The position numbers and the translations under genes are program-made. DNA of 64,000 nucleotides from the NCBI GenBank assembly GCA_014898415.1, contig RCTD01000034.1, positions 62,001-126,000 of the forward strand, written 5' to 3'. Position 1 is the stretch's first letter, and each line of letters begins with the position of its first letter. Source of the stretch: Stromatinia cepivora. Its lineage: Eukaryota; Ascomycota; Leotiomycetes; Helotiales; Sclerotiniaceae. The notes beneath the pieces are model-generated. The model did no database searches and was not told where the DNA came from. It worked only from the letters and a program-made list of their open reading frames with translations. Below, one piece after another: positions 53,201 to 63,137 of this stretch.

Positions 53201-54470
53201 CTGAATAATAAAGATTGATCAGATATATATAAAGAAATATTTGTATTAGTATATTATTTATTAAAAGAAATCTTATTAATGATTTCCTTTATTAAATTAT
53301 AATCTTCCTTTATTATATCCTTAATATTAGAATCTGATTTAGAGATATTATTAGTAAAGTATATTTGATCTTTTTTATTGAAATAAACCTTCTTCGGATT
53401 CAATGATTTCTTTTTTTTTTAATAATAAAGATAATTGCAAAAAAGTTTATTGGTTTATATTAAATATAAGCAATCTTATATATAATGATTTTCTCTTTAA
53501 TATAAATCACAAATATTATTTAAGATCTCGAAATCTGATTCTTGATATCGAGAAGTATATCTAGATTCTTCTATAATTTACATTAGCTTTGATTTATCCT
53601 TAAAATGAAGTTCCTTAACCTATAAATGTTTGATTTTATTATCAATATTAAAACTAATTTGGATATCCAATATATCCATTATTCCTTGATAATTGATTAA
53701 AAAATTATATATTAAAATCAAGAATAAGATAGTATTTTGATATATTGATTGATAGTTTTCGTTTATAGTTCCTAATTTCCTTTTGTATTCTTTCAGTTTA
53801 TTCCAGGTTTCGATAATAGTTATATCGGGATAGGTATTGGGTTGGAATTTGAAGTTCTAAATCATCATTATATACATATTGATTATAATTATATTGATTC
53901 TGGTATATTTTGATTTAAGATATCTTCAGAATATATATATTATTAAATATTCGTCGATAAAAGCTTTATCATTATTATTGAATATTGTATAAATATATAA
54001 TAATGTATTCGCTTTGTCCTTTAAATATTCCGATTTCAATTCAATATTGTAATATATACAATCATTGATCTTATAAACAGATACTATATTGAATCCTGCA
54101 ATCTATATATATTCATTTAATATTTGATCAATTATATAAAACCATTCTTTCCCTTTCAATTATATTTTTATTTGTTTAAATTATTATTTATAATTGTTTT
54201 AATCGAATTTCGAAGAATTGTTTGATTCCGATATTATAAAGGTTTCTTGTTATTTAATGGGTATCGAAAATAATCTTCAAATTTTTAAGATAATCTTAAA
54301 AAAAAAATATACAATAAATAAATTCAAAATAATAAAAAAATTCGTAAGATTATATTATAATATATTTTCTTATAATTATACGAATTTGTTTTTTGCCTTT
54401 GCTATAATTCTATATCAGCATTATATAGATTATTCTTTACTCTGGTCTATAATATTATAAGTTATAAACT
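53200..54470 (-). pseudogene. Gag region of Copia element C
   Basis: By position this is the 5' coding part of element C, between its 5' LTR and the GAG-pre-integrase block. Frames are broken by stops. I could not pick out a CCHC knuckle with confidence. Confidence 0.4.
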
Positions 54471-54612
54471 GTATTATTATATTTCAACTCTACTTCAATA
54501 ATATTATATGAAAACTCTGATTTTCATTTTATTCTACCCCTATTAATTATATTAATCCTTTTTCGATTTACTTTACTTTCTAATTATTATTATACAACCG
54601 AATCTCATAATC

Positions 54613-54778
54613 TATTAACTTTTGGTATAGGAAATAGTAGTATTATTGATTATATAAATTAAACTAAGGATCTTTAATTCTAGTAAAAATAGAATTAAGA
54701 TTATCCCCAAATATGATCTGTACATTATTATGGTCTCGTGACCTCAATTCTAATCCTATGATGGCCTCATTTCCAACA
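54613..54778 (-). repeat. 5' LTR of Copia element C
   Basis: 166 bp. Outer end GGCCTCATTTCCAACA intact where the partner has AGCTTTATTTTTAATA. Inner end mutated. Confidence 0.93.
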
Positions 54779-56115
54779 TTAATTATTAATAAATTAATCA
54801 AAAAAGTTTTGAATACTTATCATTTATTGAATATTATAATTACAAAAATATTAAAATAATATTGATTTCAATCCTTTTTTTCAATTATATCTAATAAGAT
54901 TATATTCTGATATAAATTTGATTTGAATAATAATAGTATAATTATAATACCAAGAAAATCGAATTTGTATTTTCTTATCGAATATATTATAATCAATTTA
55001 TAAAGTATCCTAAATTGTAAAGAAATCAAATATATCGATTTCATTGAAAATAAGAATAATAATATTTTTAATATATAATATAATAAGGAATATATATATA
55101 TAATCTTTAATACAAATAATAAATAAAATTTTTGATAGATTTTGTTATTATTGATTTATTTCTTTTTCTTTTTTGATTTTCTTTGTTTTTTCTTCTTTTT
55201 TAATAGGATTTTTATTATTATTAATAAAAAGTTCTTTAATAGATTCAAAAAAATCGATAATTGGAATAATAGTATTATCCTTTGATTTTTAAAGAATATT
55301 TTATAGAAGATTCAATTTTGTAGATAGATCAAAGTTATTTATTATATTATTATAATTTAATTGAAAAATATTCGATTTGTTAGAATCTAATTCAATATTT
55401 GGTTTTCGATAACTTTTAATATTTATAATTTTCCTTTAATAAATTTTCAAGAAAAAAAGAAAGGTATATATAATCCTTTCCAAGATTTTCCTTTTTCCAA
55501 AGAAATATATAAATCTCAAATCTTTTAACTAAAAGTTTTTTAAGATATATTTTAAATTTTTGATTGTTAATATTAAGAATAATAATTTAATATATTATAT
55601 TTAATCCTTTCTATTATTTCAATATATATTTAGATATTCAAATAATTTTAGAAGTATATAAGATATTCAAGATCCTTCAATATAATTAATCGCATTCAGT
55701 TAAGGTTATCCTTGAAATTGGAATTTTCTTGTTTACAGAAATAAATGATTTATTTATAAATAAGGATTCTATTATATTTGAAATTCTAATACACTTTTAG
55801 CATTACTAATTATATTTCCGAATAAGATTTTTATTGATATATTCCTTTCAAAATAGAAAATAGAATAATAATTCTACTAAAAAATAATTTATTTTTGATA
55901 TAATAAATAAATATAAATAAAAGAATTTCAATAATCAAAACTTCTTTATTTAAAATTTAACAATTCTATATTTTTGAAAAAGTTATTCTTTCAAGATTAA
56001 TTTTATTTCTTTATTTACAAACTACTAATTCTACTTTCTTTTCAATTATAATTTCTTTATAGATATATTTATACAATATAAATTATATAATTTGAATCCC
56101 TGTATAAATCATTAT

Positions 56116-56407
56116 TATAAAAAAGATAAATCGAAATATATATATCCCAATAATATATTATAAAAGGAAATGGGAATTGGAATTGATTAGATTATATTGT
56201 AGAAATTTTAAATAATAAAACTAATAAATTTAAATAATGATTTGGATTATATATAAATGGAATATAAAAAAATTAATGGAAAAACGATTGATTTTATTCA
56301 AGGAAAAGGGAGCAGAGCTTTCTTTTATATCTAACTACAAAAAGTTATATAATCATATGATTACGAACTACCTATGTATTAGGCCTTGATATCCCAACTT
56401 TCTCACA
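56116..56407 (-). repeat. 5' LTR of A2
   Basis: 292 bp aligned with the other family A LTRs. The outer (right) end TATTAGGCCTTGATATCCCA is intact and continues to CTTTCTCACA. The inner end is RIP-mutated (TATAAAAAAGATAAATCG). Confidence 0.9.
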
Positions 56408-56453
56408 ATATATATATATTACTCGATTTCTTATCTCGAAAAACTTTTAATAA

Positions 56454-56622
56454 TATAATATAATAGCCGAATAACTTAAGTATCTCTTAAAATTAAAAAC
56501 TACAAATTGAAAATAGAATTACATAATTATATATACACAGACCGAAAGCTCACTTAGTCTATTCAGGGAATGCTGTATTCCGATTAGGGCTTGAATCGAT
56601 CACATTGTACGTATATATAACA
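56454..56622 (-). repeat. 5' LTR of element B
   Basis: 169-bp partner of 27,388-27,556. The inner end is RIP-mutated, and the outer end (GTACGTATATATAACA) is intact. TAAAT follows at 56,623. Confidence 0.9.
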
Positions 56623-56769
56623 TAAATAATCGATAAATAATCTACAAATAATCTACAGATAATTCATTAATATATACAAATAATCCGATCTAGAAATAGA
56701 TACCCGACGGATAATCCGTCAGAATCATTATCCACCCCGCAGGTACCTGTTGCGCAGCTTATTTAAGGC

Positions 56770-56893
56770 ACCACCTAATTACGACCACGAATCAAGTATC
56801 TTACTTCTGAGCGCCGGTACTTCTAGTGAAAAAAGATCAACTCTCCATCTGAAGATATTGATGATACTATAAAGAGATCAATGGTCAGCAAGG
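56770..56893. other. Host sequence continuing from 26,920 in the uninterrupted chromosome
   Basis: About 124 bp of ordinary composition follow the right TTTAAGGC. It is the natural continuation of 26,880-26,928. No gene is recognised. AT-rich DNA resumes at about 56,893. Confidence 0.75.
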
Positions 56894-58217
56894 GTGTTCA
56901 CCATTATATTAAATTATATTAAATATAATCTATATCTTATATTGAAAATAAATCTCATCAATTTCAATCGGGTTTCGATAGATCATTACAAATTGTTCAA
57001 CCAATTCGAATATTATGAATCGGGGTATTTATATATAAAAAGTATAAAAATATATTTATACTTCCGATTCGATTTGATTGATTATCTATATATAATATTA
57101 TATTTCACTTTTAAATAATATAATATACAACTCGAATTATTCTATAATCAATAATTACTATAAATTAGTTTTAAATTCAATATTATCATTAAATTTAGTA
57201 ATAAGATTTATGGGTTTTGATATATATATATTTCGATATAAACTATAATTAATATAAAAATATAATCTTGATTAATTAGATCAGCTTTTTGAGTAAAAGA
57301 ACCCCTAATCATTATATAGATCATTATTTCCTGAAAAGGAAAGAGAATTATTAAAGGGTTTTAAATAATCAAATTGTTTAATTAAAGTTTTCTTTCTTTA
57401 ACTTCGGGATCTTCAAGTTTGTTTAAATAAAGGTCCTTGGATTTCGATTGAAAGAATAAAAGGAATCCCAAATACTATTATTGATCTGAATATCTATATA
57501 GATATCATTTAAGGCTCAAAAGAAAATTGCATTATTACAAAACTCATCATTATTACAAAACTCATCATCATTATAATTTTCAATTATCGATTCTCCTCTT
57601 TCAAATTTATAACCATTATATAGAGATTTTATAATTATAATAATAATTCGGAAAAAGTAATTGAATTATTGGGAATATCAATTTTATATACTGGAATCTT
57701 CTCTTTATCAATCTTCTTTCTTTCAATAATAACGTTATCCAATCCTATATTTATATTTTCTTCAAATGTTTATTGAAATAATTGGAAAAAAAGAAACAAC
57801 TCCTTAGAATAAATTTTCGAAAAATCGAGATATATAAAAAGAGGAATTCGTTATATTATAAGAATAATAATACATTTCTAAAGGGGTTTATATTTTTATC
57901 GATTAGATCGAAATAAATCTTCTTCTTTTAGATATAATATTTATAAAAGTTCATCTAAAAAGGTATTATTAAAGTAAAGTATTATTTGGGAGATCATTAA
58001 ATAATCGAATGTTTATAAATGAATTATAGATAATATAATATATAAAAACTATAATAAAGTTAAATAAATAGGGTCAATTATATTTCTTAGAATCTACAAC
58101 TAAGGAATTATAATTCGTAAAAAATGATTAGATATATATATACACAAATACCCATTCGTAAACTGTAGGGCTATGCGTATATATTATTAAGATCACCATT
58201 TTATCATATTAAATCAT
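56894..58217. repeat. AT-rich degraded DNA, unassigned
   Basis: About 1.3 kb of low-GC DNA between the host stretch and element H. A 74-codon plus-strand frame begins it (56,894-57,118), with SIDHYKLFNQFEYYESGYL near the middle; I cannot assign it. A short duplication AAACTCATCATTATTACA occurs at 57,539-57,570. It may be the 5' part of the Copia-like element whose 3' part follows H. Confidence 0.4.
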
Positions 58218-58410
58218 TGTTACGAACCTCAACTACGAAACTAGGGCTAGCCGAAAGCGGACCGAATTGTACGCTAGTTTGAAGAGTTTTCACCTTATAT
58301 AAAGAGGAATTCTTTAATACCATTAGAAAGAAAGTAATGAAAAGTCTTGATTCTAAACCCGAATCTATTGTTATTCGAATATTAATCAATTCTTTGCTGT
58401 GATTCTCACA
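58218..58410. repeat. Left LTR of element H
   Basis: 193 bp, about 90% identical by eye to 60,511-60,703, including the shared block CGGACCGAATTGTACGCTAG. Preceded by ATCAT. Confidence 0.9.
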
Positions 58411-58483
58411 ATTCTTTTCATTCATCTTTGAAAACAATTTGTCAGTTAATTTTGGGAATAACCTCATTTTTTAATTCATAAAA

Positions 58484-58800
58484 GCCTTCAAACCTTATCG
58501 AAAAACCTTCAAAATTCACCTTCAAAATTCACCTTCGAAAATTACCTTCAAAACATATACGAATTTGGCCTCGAAACGAACCTTCGAAAACCCTTCGAAA
58601 TTTACCCTCAAAACATATACGAATTTGGTTTCGAAACGAACTTTCGAAAACCCTTCGGAATATTATCGAAAACCTTCGAAAACCCTTCGAAATTCATCTT
58701 CGAAAATTTACCTTCAAAACATATACGAATTTGGCCTCGAAACGAGTTTTCGAAAACCCTTCAGAATATTGTCGAAAACCTACAAAAATACTACAAAAAA
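58484..58800. repeat. Minisatellite block 1 of element H
   Basis: Three copies of a unit containing TCAAAACATATACGAATTTG then CTCGAAACGA (starting about 58,546, 58,607 and 58,714), alternating with CTTTCGAAAACCCTTCG-type units. Translated on the plus strand it gives repeated SKRTFENPS motifs (58,565-58,843), so part could have been coding. Confidence 0.75.
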
Positions 58801-59029
58801 CCTTCGAATCAAGAAAATCAAGAAAAACAAGAAAAGGAATTGAAAAGATTTATTCGAAAGATATAAATATAATATATAAACCGAACCCTACCCTATTTTA
58901 CGAAATTCGAAAGCGAATCCTTAAATCATACAAATCATTCAAACAAAAGGACGAAAAAACGAAAGTATATAAAGAACCTTTGGGATCCCATCGGAAAACT
59001 GAAGAATTTGAATATAAAAGTTGTTAAAA

Positions 59030-59290
59030 AGTTGAAGATATTAAAATTGAAGATATTGAAGTTGAAGATATTAAAGTTGAAGATATTGAAATTGAAATAA
59101 TGATGATGAAGTCTTTGATGCTATCTTTGAAGAGTATAATGAATGGATTTATATACGATAATAATAATGATAAAACTTTTAATACTATTCTTGAAGAATA
59201 CAATAAGCAGATTCATATACAATAATGATGATGATGAAGTCTTTAATACTACTCTTGAAAAGTATAATAAGCAAATTCATATATAATAAT
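59030..59290. repeat. Minisatellite block 2 of element H
   Basis: First GTTGAAGATATTAAA-type 15-18 bp units (59,030-59,098). Then three units of about 63-66 bp containing GATGAAGTCTTT..CTTGAAGAGTATAAT..ATTCATATA (59,104-59,290). Confidence 0.75.
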
Positions 59291-59744
59291 AATTGTATTT
59301 CTATTTTCAAAATAAAACCTTAATAGAATACTTGAAACCTTTTCCTTTTAATAGAATACCAAGTTTCTTTCAAAAGAAAGGATAAAACTAGTTTTTGTAT
59401 AATTCTGAAAAATCATTAATGAAAATTAATTGTAAACAATCGGATCCACGTCGAAAAGCTAATATATTAATTGAAAACGAAATAGTATTTATACTAAAAA
59501 TATCATTCGATACAAATTTGAATCGATATATTAATAAATATAATATATTTTATATTTCAAATTTCAAAAAAAAAGCAAATTGAAAACCTCCCCTCTTTTA
59601 TTATTTATCGAACCTATAGGATCATTGAAATCGATGAAGGCATCGATCCAAAAAAGGAAGCATTAATATTCCTTATTTATCATATTAGAAAGCATACCCA
59701 ACGAAAACATATCGGATTCGAAATCAATATCTTTTACTCATTAC

Positions 59745-59890
59745 ATCGAAAACATACCAAACCCAAACCGAAAGTATACCAAATCCAAATCGAAAACATA
59801 CCGAATCCAAATCGAAAATATACCGAATCCGAATCGAAAACATACCGAATCCGAATCGAAAGTATACCGAATCGAAAGTATACCTATCGA
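59745..59890. repeat. Minisatellite block 3 of element H
   Basis: About six tandem units of 20-22 bp, consensus CGAAAACATACCGAATCCGA with AT, shortening at the right end to CGAAATTGTACC. Its minus-strand translation is a Phe/Tyr/Arg periodic peptide, which is a by-product of the repeat. Confidence 0.85.
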
Positions 59891-60149
59891 AATTGTACCG
59901 AAATTGTACCAAAATCGAATTGAAAATGGATCGAAAATGAATATATATACAAAGGTTTTTAAATGATATTGAAAAGTTTTCAAAAAAATAAGAATACCGA
60001 ATTTCATAAAATGAAGATATAAGTATTATAATTTCATTATTGAAGGAATTATCATGAATTTAATCGTTATATAGAATTCTTCATTGAAGTTTCAATTCGG
60101 TCGATTATTGTAGAATTAGAAATAAAAGAATTGAAGAATTGAAAGGATT

Positions 60150-60425
60150 TCGATGGATCTATAATGGTTCTACGAAAAGATATATAATACAATATGAATG
60201 GTTCTACAAAAAAACATACAATACAATATCGATAGATCTACAATGATTTTACAAAAAAGCATACAATACAATATCGATAGATCTACAATGGTTTTATGAA
60301 AAGACATACAACACAATATCAATGGTTCTACGAAAAGATATATAACACAATATCGATGATTCTACAAAAAGGCATATAATACAATATCGATGATTTCACA
60401 AAAAGATATACAATACAACATCGAA
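60150..60425. repeat. Minisatellite block 4 of element H
   Basis: Six to seven units of about 40-45 bp with TCTACAATGGTTCTACGAAA then AGACATACAATACAATATCGAT. Units differ mainly by C/T and A/G. Confidence 0.85.
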
Positions 60426-60510
60426 TGATATTGATTTTGATTAGATATTTCAACTTAAATAGTTTCATTTCAAAGACTTTCAAAAACGAAAGCTTCGGAA
60501 AGAAGGGCTT

Positions 60511-60703
60511 TATTACGAATCTCAATTACGAAATTAGGGCTAATCGAAAACGGACCGAATTGTACGCTAGTTTGAAGAGTTTTCACTTTATATAAAGGGG
60601 AATTCTTCAATACTATTAGAAAGAAAGTAATGAAAAGTCTTGATTCTAAACCCGAACCTATTGTTATTCGAATACTAACCGATTCTTTGCTGTGATTCTC
60701 ACA
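60511..60703. repeat. Right LTR of element H
   Basis: 193 bp, partner of 58,218-58,410. Followed by ATCAT at 60,704-60,708. Inner end carries TGT to TAT and CCTC to TCTC changes. Confidence 0.9.
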
Positions 60704-60802
60704 ATCATATAATTCATAACGTATATATACAAACGATCAGCTCATTAATTGATATGGGAGATAAGAGGTATCACGTGATTAGCCCCCTGTGGTTCGCGGT
60801 TC

Positions 60803-61283
60803 GTGGCGGGATATATTTTGGGTTTATTATTTGTGGGCGGGTTGGTTTCGAGGATGAATATAGATTTAAAAAGTGATAATAAAAATAAAGAAATCGATTT
60901 AGAATTATCTAATCTATTTAATCTTTCAAATAATAATAATAAAGTATATAATAAATGTCGGAATATAAATCACGTGTATGGTAAGGATGGTAAGGATGGT
61001 AAGGATGATAAGGATCATGTGAATACTAATACTCGCACTAATGCCTCGGCATACACCATTATATAGATCTTTACCCTTTATAGATTCTAGCTCTCTAGGC
61101 AAATCAAAACGTATTAACAAAGAGTTCTATACGTTCATTAATGAACCTCACTTCCCCGTGTACAGTTGTCCCGACAATTATAAAAATATATTAAGAGAAA
61201 ATGGGATCAATATTATAAATTATAATTACTATAAGAACGGATGTATTATTTATTATTTTATAATTGAGTCATTATTTGATTAA
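60803..61283 (+). pseudogene. Gag-like N-terminal remnant of a Copia-like element
   Basis: The frame 60,803-61,066 carries IDLKSDNKNKEIDLELSNLF, shared with 10,340-10,530 minus. In the overlapping next frame (61,041-61,283), SKRINKEFYTFINEPHFPVY and PDNYKNILRENGINI are protein-like. A GGTAAGGAT repeat (60,980-61,010) separates them. It lies 5' of the Copia RNase H at 61.37 kb in the same direction, so it is probably the N-terminal part of the same polyprotein with most of pol deleted between. The upstream 60,755-60,860 is unusually GC-rich for this region. Confidence 0.45.
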
Positions 61284-61369
61284 CCCATTAAGCGATTATA
61301 TAAAAGCTATCGATCACTGTTTATAATATTTATGGAATATAAAGTATCTCGTGATCCAATATAACGGTA

Positions 61370-61881
61370 ATCAAATATTACAATTTCTCGTTTTTTTAAA
61401 TACTTCTTTTGCAAATGATTCAGATATTCGTTGATTATTCTAAGGGTACATTATATTCTTTTTCGGTGATTTAATCGTATAAAAAGCGTTCAAATAAGAT
61501 ACTATAATCATTTCGATTATCGAAATAGAGCTTTTCGAAATCAAATGTATATCAAAAGAAACTATAGCAATCTTATATTTCTTAAAAAAAATCGATTTAA
61601 CAATGAAAGAATCTATAATGATCTTCTACAATAATCAATAAACAATCAGATTGATGATCAATAAGAACAAACAAATCACTACGAAACTATATTACATCGA
61701 TATCCAAAATATATGGTTACACCAAGAATATTCAAAAGGGAACTTTTATGTAATCTATCTATCGACCACCAATATAACTACTAACGGACTCACCAAGAAC
61801 CTTATAAGACAAAAGTTCGAACACTTTCGATTCCTTCTCAATCTACAAAATATAAGCAATAGGATCATAGAATTTGAGTAA
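61370..61881 (+). pseudogene. Copia RNase H domain remnant
   Basis: The plus strand reads NTSFANDSDIR-stop-LF-stop-GYIIFFFG, then IIISIIEIELFEIK, then YNNQ-stop-TIRLM, then the open ending ITTKLYYIDIQNIWLHQEYS with GLTKNLIRQKFEHFRFLLNL (61,651-61,881). Fungal Copia RNase H has DASFADD.DTR.S.QGY.F, TTS.TEAELLAL, CDNQQTIRL and TTKLRHVDIHNHWLRQE. Four stops stand where Arg, Gln, Trp and Gln belong, and the first catalytic Asp and the DNQ Asp are Asn: a clear RIP record. RT and integrase are not found upstream. Confidence 0.82.
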
Positions 61882-63137
61882 TGATAATCTGGAGCTCATA
61901 ATTCTTCCCTTTGGCATGGATATAATGAATCCTATTTGGTATTCCAGATCATTATATTTTTCTATAATACACTCCAATTCATATATTCTATATTCATCAG
62001 AAAACAAAGAACAATTAAGACCGATTATCTTTTTGCTTTTCATTTTCCTATCCTCGAAAAAGGATAAATTTCTTTTTAAGTTTAATAATTTGAAATTCAA
62101 ATAAAAAAGCCTTAGAATTATTTGTAATAATTAATGAACAAGGAATAATTAGAGCAATTGGAATTATTAATGTTATCGATATTATAAAAACCAAAGGACT
62201 ATCTTTCCTTTCCTTTTTCTTCGAATATATTATCCATTTCTTTCTCTTTTTCTTTTTTATCACTCTTTCTTTCTTATTTTTATTATTACTCTCCGAAATC
62301 ATAATATACTTTTTCCGTTTGGTTTTTCGAAAACTCTAATAAGTAATATAGCGAAAAGAAAGGAAATAATGATATAAAGATGAAAGAACAACTTCTCTTT
62401 TTTCCTCAATTTTCAGCATTATTTTTATCGCAATTCTGTATCCCTGCTTGGATTATATAACCAATGATCAGTATATTATAAAAATGGAGAATAAATGAAG
62501 AATTTATTTTCGAATTTTGCTGATAAATGGTGATATAGTAATCTATCAGAGGATAGAGGAAAGTCGGTAAAGGAGTATACAAATAAATATTATAATTCCA
62601 ATATTGATGATTATTCGGTTTGAAAGAATCAACAAAGTATTCGTTATAGAAATTATATTTCCCAGCGATTAACGATTTTATATATTGAATGTATGGATGA
62701 TCGTTTCTTTCTCTAAAATTCCCTTTATTTCTTATTTTGGCTAAAAAATTAGCAACTTTTGATGATCTTTTTTTTTTCTTTTTTTTTATCTAATTGATCG
62801 TTCAAAAAATCCGATATCGAAGGATCGAATGGATCATTGTCATTAGATGAAGAAACTTTTTCTTTTTTTTCTTTTTTATTAAGCGATCTTTGTTTTGATA
62901 ATTATAAATATAGGATTAATAAAACCTTTCAATTATGCGATAGGATTCAAGAATGAAATTTATCTCCAAATTACTATCTGAATTTATAATAGATAATTGA
63001 TTATGATAAATAATAGTTCTTTTGATAGAGGGAAGTGGTTTCTGAAATAAATGATTATATGTTATTTTAAGAGTAGATTTGGTTAAGTTATATTCCCGGA
63101 AATCGATATCTTGATTTATTATCTGTATTGGATTCAT
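61843..63137 (-). pseudogene. Antisense coding remnant, unidentified protein with hydrophobic segments
   Basis: The minus strand holds a chain of protein-like frames joined by apparent frameshifts in A or T runs. Order: a 73-codon frame (63,137-62,916); then SSNDNDPFDPSISDFLNDQL (near 62,830); then a roughly 125-codon open stretch from about 62,790 with SSKVANFLAKIRNKGNFRE, NEYFVDSFKPNNHQYWNYNI and PLPTFLYPLIDYYITIYQQN; one TGA at about 62,408; then SFIFISLFPFFSLYYLLEF to a TAA at 62,286. Overlapping frames continue with a hydrophobic run (IISITLIIPIALIIPCSLII) to 61,843. Two membrane-like segments. No family recognised. It overlaps the Copia RNase H end on the opposite strand. Confidence 0.45.

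Larger units (their letters stand above)
49321..54778 (-). mobile_element. Ty1/Copia retrotransposon C, complete (5,458 bp), inserted in A2
   Basis: 166-bp LTRs at 49,321-49,486 and 54,613-54,778 are flanked by TTAAT at 49,316-49,320 and 54,779-54,783. The minus-strand order is gag, protease region, integrase, RT, RNase H, which is the Copia order. A2 sequence is continuous across the insertion when compared with A3 (1.8 kb). RIP-type changes are visible between the LTRs. No long ORF survives. Confidence 0.93.
28985..56407 (-). mobile_element. Ty3/Gypsy element A2 (about 11.2 kb of own sequence), host of A1 and C
   Basis: LTRs lie at 28,985-29,275 (3') and 56,116-56,407 (5'). Own internal sequence is 29,276-31,497, then 42,239-49,320, then 54,779-56,115. 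Everything in 42.26-49.3 kb aligns with A1 in reverse, and 29.28-31.5 kb aligns with the 3' part of A1, which proves that A1 split it. Flanks are ATAT on both sides (28,981-28,984 and 56,408-56,411), a weak 4-bp duplication in low-complexity sequence. It contains antisense-readable remnants of protease (47,420-47,680), RT (about 46,000-46,420) and integrase (about 44,000-44,900). About 480 bp near 29.53-30.0 kb are absent from A1. Confidence 0.88.
27388..56622 (-). mobile_element. Gag-only LTR retrotransposon B (about 1.8 kb), split by A2
   Basis: 169-bp LTRs at 27,388-27,556 and 56,454-56,622 are flanked by TAAAT at 27,383-27,387 and 56,623-56,627. Own internal sequence is 27,557-28,984 plus 56,408-56,453. 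That leaves about 1.47 kb between LTRs, enough only for the gag-like gene. Sense is minus, judged from the gag reading and the G-rich tract beside the left LTR (GGAGGGTAG on the minus strand). No protease, RT or integrase is present in either copy, so this resembles terminal-repeat elements with a GAG domain (TR-GAG). Copy B' at 3.5-4.7 kb is inverted relative to it. Confidence 0.8.
26929..56761. mobile_element. hAT-like MITE D (about 593 bp of own sequence), outermost of the nest
   Basis: The left end TAGGCTGCGCA and the reverse complement of the right end TAAGCTGCGCA are 10/11 identical terminal inverted repeats. They are flanked by an 8-bp duplication. Subterminal AGGTACC(C/T)G..TGGATAAT motifs occur in both arms, as in many fungal hAT elements. 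Own sequence is 26,929-27,387 plus 56,628-56,761; the rest is element B and its contents. The interior is made of short AT-rich repeats around GATTATTTGTAGATTATTT, with no transposase. It is therefore a non-autonomous element that needed a hAT transposase from elsewhere. The termini are not RIP-mutated. Confidence 0.8.
58218..60703. mobile_element. Non-autonomous LTR element H with internal minisatellites (2,486 bp)
   Basis: LTRs of 193 bp at 58,218-58,410 and 60,511-60,703 start TGTTACGAA (TATTACGAA in the inner one) and end TTCTCACA. ATCAT flanks the element at 58,213-58,217 and 60,704-60,708. The 2.1-kb interior has no recognisable gag or pol. It is built of several tandem-repeat blocks with different periods. 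A purine-rich GGAAAGAAGGG lies just before the right LTR, weak support for plus-strand sense. It is therefore a LARD/TRIM-like element mobilised in trans. RIP is mild compared with family A. Confidence 0.85.

Noticed and set aside
59741..60007. Minus-strand frames with periodic FGFG/FDLDS residues
   Set aside because: Produced by the 20-22 bp minisatellite of element H; no start or conservation supports a protein.
59745..60425. CRISPR-like regular repeats
   Set aside because: Units are directly adjacent without unique spacers, and the genome is eukaryotic; these are minisatellites.
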